This document shows positions 34,482 to 46,464 of a stretch of DNA of 64,000 nucleotides, piece after piece (position 1 is the stretch's first letter; every line of letters starts with the position of its first letter). The stretch covers positions 1,711,450-1,775,449 of the forward strand of contig NW_008708846.1 in assembly GCF_000327385.1 (NCBI RefSeq), given 5' to 3'. Source of the DNA: Lottia gigantea. Taxonomy: Eukaryota > Mollusca > Gastropoda > Lottiidae. Below the pieces are notes generated by a model that was not told the DNA's origin, did not search any database, and saw nothing but the letters and a program-made list of their open reading frames with translations. The translations under genes and the position numbers were made by a program.

Positions 34482-36428
34482 TTGTTAGAGCAACCTTAAT
34501 ATCATACAAAGCTATCAGCGAAATTTAACTTTCATTTAGACCATATAATCCAAAAATATAAAAAAGAGACAGTTTCTGAAAAAATAATGTAATTGATTAT
34601 CATTTCCAAATTTTATATAAGTACCAAATGAAGTTTTACAATTGTTTTTGACCGACTATAAAATACAACATAGAAATTTATGCATTCCACTGAAGGTATG
34701 AAGTTGGAGTGAGAAGTTTGAAATAAACAGGAGAGGGTATATTTACTATAAAAGAATTTGGGATACACTAGGATTCGATTTCCAACATATAACATTACTG
34801 AAGATACATCCTTGATACCAATCTATTTAGTTTGTCTGATGGGGTTTTTAGTAATTGGGCTGAATTTCTGTATGATTAATGCCTTAAGACTAGATGGTTT
34901 TAGATGTAGTTCACATTTGACTTGAGAAGAAATCATTGTACAACCTCTATTTTATCAATTCTTATTAAAAACAGAATAATCTTCAGTGTAATTTTCACTA
35001 TTACTGATAAAAAAAAGTATTTAAAATAAGTGTAACCAAAATCATTATTTTTGATCATTGATCACTGAAAGGAAGAAAGTAGATTCTGGTTGAGATTAAA
35101 TCAGGCAGGTGTGTGGACTTAGTCGTAGTCTACGATATCTAGTCTATAAGGATCACAAATGAACAATTATGAAGCCCAAAAGAGGCATAGGAGCTAAGCC
35201 AACGAGCTCCGGGTCTTGGTATCTGGCCATGATCTTTGAAGTAAGCAACATGATGTAAATATATATTGCAGGTAAGCAATTGGTTCCACTACCTAGGACG
35301 TGGTCCTAAAAGCTGTACACCTCCTAGGTTATCCTACCTTGGACGCAGTCCCGAAAGTCGAGCTACTTCAAATCCCAGTTGACCGCATCTAATCCCGCTT
35401 TATTCGTGTCCGAACGTTGAAACTATTGTCACCAAGTTGTTTCTAGAGGTTCTTATCTAATTTTCCGGAATGGAATAGACAGAACTGGCATCTTGGTTTA
35501 TATCTTGAATGGCTTCCCTTCATTTTGGTTACACATTGCAAATTATCTTTTATGCTTTGTCAATCATTTTGCAGCGTGAACAATCAAAGCTGTTATTAAA
35601 ATAGGCTTCGAACAAAGCTTTCGTGAAATCATAAAAGTTTAGTTACTACTCTTGATCATCTGGTGCAAAAGTACGTTTCTCAGAGAAATTCAGCCTCAGT
35701 TACAGAAAACCCTTGTTTTATAATCCAAATTAACTCTTTTTGTAAAAGACAAGCAAAATTGATTGGTATCAAGGATATAGCTTTATCATTGTTGTATGAA
35801 GGAACATCTAAGTTTCTTCTATTTAAATATATTGTTTTCCTTCTTATTTATAACTTCTTACTGTATTCATTCTTACGTTCATGGATAGATAGACAGAAGA
35901 TCTGTTTTCCATGTTGTATTTTGCAAGGATACAAAAACATGTTGTTTCATTCTTGTTGAAATTCATTATCTCCATAATTGATAAATATAACTCGCATATG
36001 AAAAATTGCCTATTAAGCTTTGGTAAAAAATCATGAGATGAAACCATTTTCTACGTAGTATTATAAGTAGCGTAACCCATTTTATATAATATAATATAGA
36101 GAAATCTAATAACATTTATCAATCAAATGCTTTAACCAATTAGTTGTTACCAGACTTTAGCATTGTCAATTTACCTAGTTTAAACATTCCTTAAGTGAAA
36201 TAAAACTAGGTTTACCTTATATTTTTAGCTGCATAGAAGCATACCTTAAATTACGTAAGTCCAATTAAATTTGGAGAAAATAAATGGACGAATCTCACTT
36301 GCGCGCATGATACTCAATTTTAAATTTGAAAAATTAAACAGCTTTATTATTACACAAACTCTTTTCTCCATAAAACAGGGTTGGTCGGTTTTAACCAGGG
36401 GGTTTGACCACCTAAAGGTCGAAACTTT
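34482..36428. other. AT-rich, nothing recognised
   Basis: Several 60-100 codon frames occur, none with homology or splice support. 35105-35440 is less AT-rich, with GACTTAGTCGTAGTCTACGA and CCTAGGACGTGGTCCT, but shows no coding pattern. Confidence 0.4.
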
Positions 36429-36561
36429 TTCCTACCTACTTGGTTCAGATACTTGCTGCAGATGAAAAACTCGCATTAAATTTAAAAACAAGTCAGTGTA
36501 TGCACAATATTTAATGAGAGTTTTTCATCTGCAGCAAGTATCTAAACCAAGAAAGTAGGAA
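36429..36561. mobile_element. Hairpin MITE, 53-bp arms
   Basis: Arms from TTCCTACCTACTTGGTTCAG to GCATTAAAT (36429-36481) and their inverted match (36509-36561) are separated by only 27 bases. The shared core GATACTTGCTGCAGATGAAA includes a PstI-like palindrome. No coding sequence. Confidence 0.82.
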
Positions 36562-37038
36562 GGCTTAGAAGACATCAACACAAGTTTGTAGTATAGTGTC
36601 TTTCTGTTATGGTGAGAGTTTTCCCATGGTTTAAATATGGGGTTTGGAATTATAGAGTGTAACATCGCGGTTAAGCAATGCTACTGGGTTAGACCTATTT
36701 GTATGCTCAAGTGTTCTCGCCTAAACAGAAGTCTATTGTTTTGAATAAAGTATGATTGTATAAGTCCTGTTATGCCTAGCGCGGTCAACCTAATCACTAA
36801 TAAGCTTGTATAGTTGAGGCATAGTCGGAACAGGAGAAAACTTAATTTGCTTCACAATTGTATTTTACAATTCTTGTTAAAGAGAAGAACCAAATAAATA
36901 AATACCTTACAAATGTCATGTGTACTTTGAGGGATTCAATGTTATAAATGGTGTGCACCACCCAAGACCTAGTTTTGGTGTTCGACTTTTTAATGGCTCG
37001 ATATTATTTATCCTTCTGGATTACAAGTAGGCGTATAT

Positions 37039-37080
37039 TTAGGCCTGCACATTTGGGAGAATCAAACCCTCGCCGAAATT
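37039..37080 (+). repeat. Penelope-like 3'-end fragment, one arm of an inverted pair
   Basis: Bases AGGCCTGCACATTTGGGAGA and the following AATCAAACCCT match the extreme 3' end of the Penelope-like copies. A second fragment in opposite orientation lies at 37273-37330, so the two can pair as a hairpin around about 190 bases. Confidence 0.7.
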
Positions 37081-37272
37081 TAAAAGTTTATGTAAAAGCG
37101 GAATGAACCTTAGTTTAAGTGAGAATAGGGTCTGTAAGAGATTATCACATTGGAGATGTCCAAATAAATGTCGAATATATTTGATGGTCAGGTTATTTAT
37201 CAATTAACTTCATTCTTACTTCAGTGTCCCATAATAATTGGTGAGGCTGGTGGATACACTGACTTAATTTTT

Positions 37273-37330
37273 GATTTCGGGGAAGGGAGGGTTTGATTCT
37301 CCCAAATGTACAGGCCTAGGATGGAGCCGA
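37273..37330 (-). repeat. Penelope-like 3'-end fragment, inverted arm
   Basis: GATTTCGGGGAAGGGAGGGT followed by TTGATTCTCCC is the reverse complement of the common Penelope-like tail. It faces the plus-strand fragment at 37039. Confidence 0.75.
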
Positions 37331-37454
37331 CACTATTTCAGACTACCGAATTAGTCTATGAAAACTCGCTGGAACATGCAATTTCTTCAAAGTTTCATAA
37401 GAGAACCTATGAAACACACCAGTCTAACAATTTTCACACCATAAACATTAAAAA

Positions 37455-37800
37455 TTCCAAAAGATAGCTTGCCAGTCAGCAGCTGTCAGAAATGATTAAG
37501 TCTTTAGAGACTTGAAAATGAATTTTAAAACTTAATCTTAAAGATAATTTATAAGTAAAGACAATAGCTAAAAATATTTTATCAAATTATATACAAATTG
37601 AAACATAAACTAAATCTTACGAACGTCTTTTGGGCACAACAAATCGGAAATTTTGTGACGAATCGTAATTTTTACATGAAAGTCAATATGGCCCTACTTG
37701 CATCAAATTTGGCTTGTAGGCATGATCATTATATTAAGTCAAAGGTAATAACTCCTAAACCAAATTTGAACTTTCCCGCGGGCGTATGAATAAATGTTAG
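37455..37800 (-). repeat. GTCC-rich dispersed element, end B and a partial body
   Basis: Inverted end B (AAAGATAGCTTGCCAGTCAG then CAGCTGTCAGAAATGATTAA) at 37463, then AT-rich spacer. A body remnant at 37708-37790 (AAATTTGGCTTGTAGGCATG) ends at CGCGGGCGTATGAATA, which resembles the GGGCGTAT core. Confidence 0.6.
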
Positions 37801-38154
37801 CGGGATGACCATCTAAATACTGTTTTATCAAGAACTGGTAGGAAATCAATATACTTCTTCTATTCTTCCACACTTCGATAATTGTGACATTTGGGATGTT
37901 GTACTGTCGAATTAACAAACAAATTAGTACATTGGCCCACAAAAAAATTAAATCTTGCATTGCCGCATTCGTCTACCTTGTAGTGACCTAAGCGGTCATA
38001 AGTGTTACATTTAGATGCATGCCGTTATCATACCGCTCAAACCTACAAGTTTGATGACCTAATACTGATGCTTATTTGTTAAGTCATTTAACCTGAGATA
38101 TGGTCACTTACAAATTTTTATGTAGCGGCCATCAAGAAATCCACGATGGCTTTC

Positions 38155-38440
38155 AATTTTATTTTGGAAATGTGGACGTATATTGTCGTCGCCCTTGGCC
38201 GTCCGTCCGTCCGTTCGTTCACATTTCTTGTAGGGGCGATAGAGGCTTATATCCGATCTTGATGAAACTTGGTATGCATGTATATATATATGAGATCTCG
38301 CTCAAGTTTGAAATTGGTATTAATTGGATGACCGGTTTCAGAGTTATTGCCCTTGACTTGGTAAAACGCGTCAAATTTGGTTGATAGGCACAACAGAGAC
38401 TACAATTTTTATCTGATCTTAATAAGAAAGGTACATGATA
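38155..38440 (+). repeat. GTCC-rich dispersed element, truncated at end A
   Basis: TGGAAATGTGGACGTATATT, GTCGTCGCCCTTGGCCGTCC and repeated GTCC open the copy. One body unit with GATCTTGATGAAACTTGGTA and GAGTTATTGCCCTTGACTTG and part of a second follow. The outermost bases of end A are lost. Confidence 0.72.
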
Positions 38441-38549
38441 TATATATAGCTTGTATAATAAATTAGTTATAAATTCATTACATATTTTTTCATTTACGAG
38501 GCTTTATTTGAATTTCATTATTTTTGTATCGTTTTCCAGACATTTATAT

Positions 38550-40870
38550 ATTCTAATTGATTTTTAGTTTTGAATCTCATATTTTTTAAATTGATGCATA
38601 TTTTGTAATTTCATTTAGCATTAATTTAAAGTAAGGTGGGTTTACAAGACATTTTGCACATTTATAGATATAATATTTACATATCAAAAGTATCATATTG
38701 ATAACATTATTATATTTATGATTGATAGTTCCAAGAATGATATTAACATCATTGAGTTCTATAAATATGTCAGCATTAAATATTAGATGGACATAACTTT
38801 CTACATGATTTTTACAAACAGTACAAGGGTCACAGTCACTAGCACATATTAATTTTAGATACGACTTTGATCCACAGAGTATTACCTTTAATCAATATTG
38901 AAACCATTGTAATTTCGAATCCCTGGTTGTTCTAAATATATTACTGAAAATATTTTACCACATTAAAATCTCATCTGGTAAGTTCTGATTCCTTTTGACA
39001 GTGGCTTTTGGAATGATATTATGATTAATTAAAGAATTATAAATATCGGCACACCCCTTTTGATTTTTTAGTATACAGATTAAACTGGTCGGCATAAAAG
39101 CTCTGACAATTTCAGATTTAGTCTTTTCGATAATTATATTTTTTCGTTTTATAAAAAGTTTTACACAGTTTATAAACCCTTGATATGTCAGAAATGAGAT
39201 ATTTAGAATTTCCAGTGCAGCTTCTTTATTATTATCAATTTTATTTAAGAAATGAATCAAATACATCTTTCCAAAATTTGTTTTTTGTATCTTTTTGTAA
39301 TTCAACAATAAATTGACTTCCACAATTACATAAATAATTTAAGAAATTATCACCATAATCAGCATTTCATATACTAATCCAAGGTTGTGATGGTTTAAAT
39401 AATTTTTTTATCCACGTGCATTTTAGAGCAGCGGTCGTGATGATAGACTACTTTACTATATTCTTTGTTTCCGATCCATACAATTCTGGTTTTTGAACTA
39501 TTTATTTTTAGACCCCAGAGTTTAGAGAAAAAATCAATCGTGTCGAGAGAAGCAAACAGTGATTGTTTAGAACCACAAAGAAATGAAGTTGTTTCATCAG
39601 TATATTGTGATATATTTTTACTATTTTTTTTTCTGCCCATAAAATAAAGATGTACGGTGAAATGGGGTCACCCTGACGGAATTTTCTCAATAAATTGAAA
39701 TAGTTTGAACAATGACCATTTTGTATTTGACTAGCTTGCATATTAGAGTTAAGAACTTTAATCCAGTTTTGTATAACCTTTCCAAATTCGAAAAATTGTA
39801 CTACTTTATTTATGAAGGACCATGCAACCGAATCAAAGGCATTTTCAAAATCAATAAGAACTAATAAACCAGAAATCTAGCCAGCTTGGTTTTTGGGATT
39901 ACTCTTACGCTAGGGGTTATCCCTAGCTTTAATTGTGGATTTAATATGCGATAGTAATCAATCAAATTGCATTCAGACATGAATTTTAAAACATTTAGGA
40001 TTATCTATATGCAAGTAATTAAACGTATTCAGACATTCATGGATATTTTGAAAAAAGTTCGGTTTATCTGTATTTGACTTTGAATAATTTATACGGACCA
40101 TTCGTAAATTATCAATACTTAAATCTAGTAGGCCTGCTATAAAATTACCTTCACTCCCTCTGATGGAATCGTATATTTTATATTCAAAAGTATTGTTAAG
40201 TAAAATTGCAAATCCCCTAGAATTTAAGGTGTGGGCACTAAAGATGCCGTTATAGCCCAACACTTTTGAATATTCTGCGTATTTATATAACATTGTTATA
40301 TAATGATTGTATTTGTTAACTTCTGGTAGATGTATCTACTTATTTTTATATTTTTAAAATTTTATATCTAACGTCGTTTGGTGCGTCAGATGGAGGATTT
40401 AACTCAGGTCTTCAAAGTTTTCTACTTTAGTTCTAGCTTTTCCTTTCATCTTGGCATATACAGATCCATTATAGAACCATGCTGATTCGATTTCTTGTTG
40501 TTGTTAAAGTCTACTGATCAGTCCAATATTTAAAGATGTGACATCATCAAATATCTTCATATTGTTTTAGAAAAATTTAGCACGATGCTAATTTCCAAAT
40601 TTTTGAATTTTACAATAACAGTCTTAGGATTGTCAGCATATCTTGACAGAAGTTGATGAGCAGCTATCAGATCATGTTCACATAGTTTTATACCAGTAAT
40701 TTTTTCAAAGACGTTCATTATCTCTACAGACAATCTGACGTCAGCAGCGGCTTGAAAATTCAGAATTTTAATATTTGTTTTTCTGCTATAATTTCCAAGT
40801 CATTTTGGTCATCATTGAGTCCATTTTGTCTTTTAAATTATGTATCACATCACCTACATAAGTGGGTCTT
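38550..40870 (-). mobile_element. APE-type LINE (non-LTR retrotransposon), decayed and internally deleted
   Basis: Read on the minus strand. About 40870-40330 is a decayed ORF1 (KITGIKLCEHDLIAAHQLL and a VIVKF motif). About 40293-39970 is the apurinic endonuclease start (GYNGIFSAHTLNSRG, then IDNLRMVRINYSKSNTDKPN). About 39870-39400 is reverse transcriptase: IDFENAFDSVAWSFINK, then FRQGDPISPYIFIL, then an active-site box reading QYTDETTSFL where the family has ADD, then GLKINSSKTRIVWIG. About 39323-38550 is the C-terminal region, with a Cys-rich HVESYVHLIF-type tail. The end of the endonuclease and the start of the reverse transcriptase are missing, and the frames are broken by several indels and stops. 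L1/Tx1-like is the best guess for the clade. Confidence 0.82.
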
Positions 40871-41004
40871 TGTGTAGAGAGTCATCGTTTTATGTTGCAG
40901 TCTGATTGGTTGATTCCATGCCACTGGATCGTGTAATTCGCTTCACTGCACATTTAGAGAGTTATAGTTTGTAAACACAATCAGCTATTCATTATGTACT
41001 TTCT

Positions 41005-41350
41005 TTTTTTGATGAGATCTCAGTCAAATTCGAAATTGGTAATAATTGGATGAATAGCCTTTTAGTTCTTGCGCTTGACTTTGAAAAAACGCGTCAAATT
41101 TGCCTTGTAGGCGAGATAGAAGCTACCGTTTTTATCCGATGTTGATGAAACTTGGTATGCATGTATGTATTACTGAGATCTCAGTCAAGTTAGAAATTGG
41201 TAATAATCGGATGAATAGTTTCAGGTTTTTGCCTTGACTTTTAGATGACTTTAACATTATTTGAAAATTCATTATTAAGCCACTAAAGATTTTGTTATCA
41301 TTTCTGACAGCTGGTAGTGGGCGTATGTTACCTTCCCTGGAGCTATCTTT
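41005..41350 (+). repeat. GTCC-rich dispersed element, body and end B
   Basis: One and a half body units (GATGAAACTTGGTATGCATG, GGTAATAATCGGATGAATAG) lead to end B (TATCATTTCTGACAGCTGGT then AGTGGGCGTATGTTACC) ending near AGCTATCTTTT. End A and the GTCC tract are absent. Confidence 0.72.
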
Positions 41351-41552
41351 TAATTCTGCAGCCATTGAAAATATTAAATGCCTATTCATTAAGTACATTT
41401 TGGTTTGGTACATTTGTCGGGCTAATAACGCTAATGTCACTAAGGAAGCCATGTAATAATTACATAATTCTGTATTTTACATGGGCCAAAGTTCGGTCGA
41501 ATATAGACCCTTAAGCAACTGCAGTTTCTACCTGTAGTTGAAAAATTGCCAG

Positions 41553-41690
41553 TCATGCATGTTAGAGGGACTGACATGGAAAAGCATCTGGTCCTGTCCT
41601 CATTGCACCCTGCATGGCGCTGCCCGTCTTCATTAGCCCACATGGTGCAGAAAAGTAGGACGTAAAACTCCATTCATTTCATTTCTGTTG
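41553..41690 (+). mobile_element. tRNA-derived SINE (type 1), partial
   Basis: Plus-strand 3' part: GACATGGAAAAGC, then after an internal deletion CATTGCACCCTGCATGGCGC, and the 3' end ACTCCATTCATTTCATTTC with its CATTT-type tail. Confidence 0.75.
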
Positions 41691-41699
41691 GTCGAAGTG

Positions 41700-42552
41700 C
41701 TCAGTCTATACATTGCTCCTACAACTACTTCTAAATGTCATTATATAAATGTACAGTTTTTTTTTGAAAATACATTTACACAAGTACAGACACTAAAATA
41801 CATATACATGTTTATACATTTATATGAAATATAGCTTGCGCTAAAGCGTTTCTGTCAATTCACTTATAACAATGGCCATGTACTTGTACATTAACAACAG
41901 AAGGCGTTAATTTGAACGACTTCATTGGAGACAAATCCCTCTGTGATTCCCTCTATTGCAGTGTCCCCAATAACCGCAATTGCACCCCCCCCCCCTCACA
42001 GGTTCTTAACCTGTCGCTAACCTGTCTTAACCGCCAGATTAAGTAATGCTTCGAGAAACAAGCTCCAGGCCTTTAATCTTTAAGTGAAGAGGTGAAAGAA
42101 ATGGTATATTTTGTAATCCTGGAAGAAACCACCCTTACACGAATTTCGTTCAGGACACTATATTTCCAAATGGCACAAACAGACGGGATACATACAATCA
42201 ATCATGTTGATCAATATTTAATCTATTTTAAAATGCCACGAAGCCGCATCTGTTGAAACTGCTTCAATATATTCAACATTTTATTATCGACGGATACTTC
42301 TCATCTCTGAATATGATTTTATATTGATCAAAGTGATCTATTCCCCTAATTGCGCAATAACACACAGAAACATTTAAGGTACCATCATGCAATGGCCACC
42401 TCGTCTAATACAAATTGAAATGGGAAAATTGTGTCAGCAAGTTCATGATTCAAATTGGTTCGATTGGTCATAATGGTCTAATTCATTTCCTTTCCAATAT
42501 TGTCACGATGATTTTCAAGGTTAAAATACATAAGTAAACGAAATCCTCCTCC
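41700..42552. other. No gene; C tract
   Basis: A run of about 13 C bases lies near 41985. The rest is unique AT-rich sequence. Confidence 0.4.
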
Positions 42553-42622
42553 GCTGACATGGAAAAAGCGTCTATACGTTCGGATGAGACAATAAACCGA
42601 TGCCCTGTATGTACAGACTGTG
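42553..42622 (+). mobile_element. tRNA-derived SINE (type 1), fragment
   Basis: GCTGACATGGAAAAAGCGTC followed by GTTCGGATGAGACAATAAAC matches the central body of the SINE; head and tail are absent. Confidence 0.6.
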
Positions 42623-42913
42623 TATTAAATTGGCTATAGTTCAAATATTAGGGGAAGTACAGCTTGAAAGTGGAAGTCTTGAAATGCAATAGAGTAAATA
42701 TTGGATATGGAAGGTATTGAAATAGTTGAAATAGAGAATAAACATTGACTGAGATAGCTGTTAAAGGATTAGATCGATACAGCCATCGAACGTTATATAT
42801 CTGTCTTATATCATAATAATCTTTTATAATATATTCTTTGATGACGTAGGGCCTACTGATATAGGGCGTAGGCCTGGGATGTCGTGCATTAGAACTTATT
42901 CACACGACCATTT

Positions 42914-43640
42914 GTTATACGCCCACATGACAATGAAGACGTATATGGCTTTTGCCACATTTCAGGCACAAGAGAGACTACAATCTTTTTATCTGATCTC
43001 AATAAGATACCTTGCCAGGCAAGTTAACATACTCCCACTACCAGCTGTCAGAGCCTGAAGTGGTTTAATATGTGAAACCAATCATCCGATTGTTACTAAT
43101 TTCAAGCTTTACTGAGATCTCATACCAAGTTTCATCAAGATTGTATATGAAATGTAGTCTCTATCAGGACTACAAGCCAAATTAGATGCATTGAATTAAT
43201 TCAAGGGCAATAACTCCAAAACCTTTCATCCGAGTCTTACCAATTTCAACTTGACTGAGATCTCATCAATATATACATGCATACCAAGTTTCATCGAGAT
43301 CAGATAAAAACTTTAGCCTCTATCGAGCATACAACAAATGTGGACGGACCGACGGATGGACGGACGGACAGGGGCGACGGCAATATACGGCCACATTTGC
43401 ACGTGGGCGTATAAAAAACGAGTCATGGAGTCGACAGTTTTTATTTGATCTTGATGAAACTTAGTATGCATGTACATATTTATGAAAACACGGGTCAAGT
43501 TCGAAATGGGTAAAAAATTGGATGTTATTGCGTTTCATGTTTTTGAGGGTTTACTTTGTCTTTTCATTATGTGAAAATCCACTGAAGACTTTATTATCAT
43601 TTCTGACAGTTTGCCGGGCAAGGTAGCATAAGCCCACTGC
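42914..43640. repeat. GTCC-rich dispersed element cluster with terminal inverted repeats
   Basis: 42914-43419 is a unit with end A on both sides: GTTATACGCCCACATGACAA and, inverted, GCACGTGGGCGTATAAAAAA. It has an inner end-B piece at about 43013 and a GGAC tract at 43341-43370. From 43425 to 43640 a second, partly duplicated body follows, with GATCTTGATGAAACTTAGTA, and reaches its own end B (TATCATTTCTGACAGTTTGC to AGCATAAGCCCACTGCC). Probably two copies nested or fused. Confidence 0.75.
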
Positions 43641-44884
43641 CATCTTTTTTATATTTGATAACTGTGAATATTGTAAAATGATGCTTTTGAAAGTTGGTCG
43701 GTCTCTCAAAGATATATTCATCAAAAGCATCACGGACAAAAACATTATGCCATTATGTTGACGAACATCTAATCGTATATGAAGGGTCATAAAAAGGTCA
43801 ATTAATTTTCTAAATAATACGTATTAGGATTAGATACAATTCCAAGCCTATCACTCTTAAGTTGGTATTTCAAATCAAAAAAAATAATCTGTAAATTCGA
43901 TTTATCGACGAAAGTACGAAGTAAAGAAGATTGTTTAGATATAAAATGCAATTTATGGCGTCTTAGATGACAAAGGGTCCATCAAAGACTGTTTTCAAAC
44001 ACTCGCCGTCCCAAACGACGAAAGAAATGAAAACAAAACATCCGTAAAATATGGATTCAAACTGATTAAAAAATGCATAATAGCATTAAATCCATAAATA
44101 TAATGTCATGAAATGGTAAACTTCAAAAAGTCAGAAGACAGAATCAATTTCACGTATAACTTCCGAGGGTTGCCAAACATAAACAGCCAGATAAAATTTT
44201 TATATTTCGTATGAACTTAAATGTGAATATGTACTTGATACTTACCTTATAGGCTGAAATTCTTGAGTTTATATTTCAAACATCAACCAATCAATCTGTT
44301 ATCGTTATTGAAATGGCAGCATAATTATCTCATGTATAGATATCCATATATTTATGTTGCTATGTTGATATGAAACATCATAGTTGGTAACAAGTCATAA
44401 TTAATTTAATTATAGATTTTGATTCTCTCATACCATATCAATTGTGTGTAGGCATGGTGCGACAACTCCTTTTTGGAGCGCTAGTTTCATCATGACCATA
44501 GCCATATTTATATACCATTCAATGTACATCATCACAAACTTTTTGAAACTAAGTAAATAAACTATTTGAAAATATTCACATCGTTATTAATTTTGATAAA
44601 AAAATCCATACACATTAAGGGAAATTGCCTTATGAAATGATACTTGACAATATTCCAGACCAATTGATCATGACGATGCGAAATGGACTTGGTAACTTTG
44701 CTTATTTCTCCAGGAAGTTTTGGTCTCGATGGTATTCGATCATTTTTGGGGTGCTTTTTTTTCTCGCGAAATTCGTCTGGTACCTGTGACCACTGTCGAG
44801 TACTACCTTAACTTTCGGGGAAAGATCTGGTAAGATCGTTTCAGTCCTCTGAGGGTTGGTTGTTGAAAAAGTGATTGGCCACTG
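43641..44884. other. AT-rich, nothing recognised
   Basis: No repeat, RNA gene or exon could be supported. Confidence 0.4.
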
Positions 44885-45085
44885 TTTTTATACGTCCTCA
44901 CATTAATGGGTGAGTATAGTCGTCGCCCCTGTCTGTCAACATTGTTTGTGGACACAATAGTGAGCTGGTTTATTTGACAAAATTTGGTGGGAGTGTTTGT
45001 TATCATGTATGGATGAACCTTCTTGAAATTCAGACAAATCGAAAACATTTACATGAGTTATTGCCCTTGTTCTTGAAAACTCTTG
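44885..45085 (+). repeat. GTCC-rich dispersed element, diverged copy
   Basis: A diverged end A (GTTTTTATACGTCCTCACAT) is followed by GTCGTCGCCCCTGTCTGTCA and one body unit of the type seen at 3.5-4.3 kb (GAGTTATTGCCCTTGTTCTT). A related single unit lies at 45440-45600. Confidence 0.65.
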
Positions 45086-45439
45086 AGAAGTCCTCCTTTA
45101 AAAGTTATACTTTATGACTTCAAGTTGTGTTGTTCATTACAATATAAGTATAATTAGCATGAGCCTATACAAGTAGGGAAAGGTAGTGCCCAATAGTGAG
45201 TCTTAGAGTATCCAATATTAAGACTATCAGTGAAAACTAACTGTACATCTAAGTACTAAAGAATTGGTAATTTAGATCTGACGTATATAAGGCTGCCATT
45301 GAAAAAATCATATTAAAATTTGGATATTTTAGGTGACAATGAAATATTATCGAAAGAAAACTTAATTGCGTTTTTGACCTACATAGATTTCTTGACCTTT
45401 AGGACATAGGTCAGTCAGGACAAAATGATTGAATGCTGT

Positions 45440-45605
45440 TATTTTATTATAGCTGGTTTCTTGATGGATTTTAATAAAATTTTGTGTGCATGTTTGTTAT
45501 CAAGTAAGGATGAACCCTATTGAAAATGAGACAAGTCGAAAAGTATTTGATATGAGTTATTGCCCTTGTTTTTAAAAACGCTTCCAATTTTTAACAATCT
45601 AGACG
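45440..45605 (+). repeat. GTCC-rich dispersed element, isolated body unit
   Basis: AGCTGGTTTCTTGATGGATT, GGATGAACCCTATTGAAAAT and GAGTTATTGCCCTTGTTTTT follow the same order as the units near 4 kb and 45 kb. No end is recognisable. Confidence 0.55.
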
Positions 45606-45821
45606 GCACATTTCCCTACATTTTTAAAGAAGCTGGTGAAATTGTATTAATTAAAATCTGACACGCTATTGGATACAAATAGCAGACTACAATATGGTAT
45701 ACAGTAGATATAAGTTGGTTAATTATAGACACAAATTGTAAGTAATAATCTAATGATCTATACATAACCTTTGTAATTTAGTCAAATTTATGCTAGGTAA
45801 TATTGTTTCTTTTTTTGGTAG

Positions 45822-46464
45822 CTCAAGTCAAGCTTCCGGACAACTTGGCTACTGTTACCATTATGGGCGTATCACGATGGCCACCGCTACTCTTTAAACA
45901 TGTTGAAAAAGAGAAGCCGATCCAAATTAAGGGACCTTCACAGTGTTGGACGATAGCACTTGAAGCAGACTTTATGTCGAAATACCTCCAGTCTTATGGA
46001 ATGCCCCTATTCAGTCAAACGTGCAAAACGTGTCATTTTATATCAGAAACTCACTTTTTCATCAGTATTTCCACTCAGAAAAGGTATCCTATTCAAGAGA
46101 AGCTAACATGTGAAATCCCGATCTTAGTTTAATTTGAGATCTGATCTATGTTTGGGCCGCAAACTTAGTGCTTAAGTTATTTTCAGCCTCTCCTATATAT
46201 TGTTTGGAGCATTTCTTACATGAAATTATGAGAGCCTACAAGAAAAATTCCCCCATGTCTATAAACAAAACATGATTGTTGCATTATACAAAAAAACACA
46301 TAAATGACAACCTTGTTCTAAAGCCCATTTGGCGGGTCATTATTTTATTTAATTTAAGAGATACAGAAAAAAATCCGCAGCATTTCCTGACCGTTAGTTC
46401 CGTTTTCTTAATTAAGTATTTGTTCCATCCTAGGCCTGTACATTAGGGAGAATCAAACCCTCCC
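45822..46464 (+). mobile_element. Penelope-like element, old degenerate copy
   Basis: Sequence around 45965-46115 still matches the Cys-cluster region (CHFISETHF, KRYPIQEKLTCE), and 46225-46310 matches the region before the stop. The end, GGCCTGTACATTAGGGAGAA, corresponds to the family tail. The middle, including the GIY-YIG core, is mostly lost. Far more diverged than the copies at 14 and 25 kb. Confidence 0.7.
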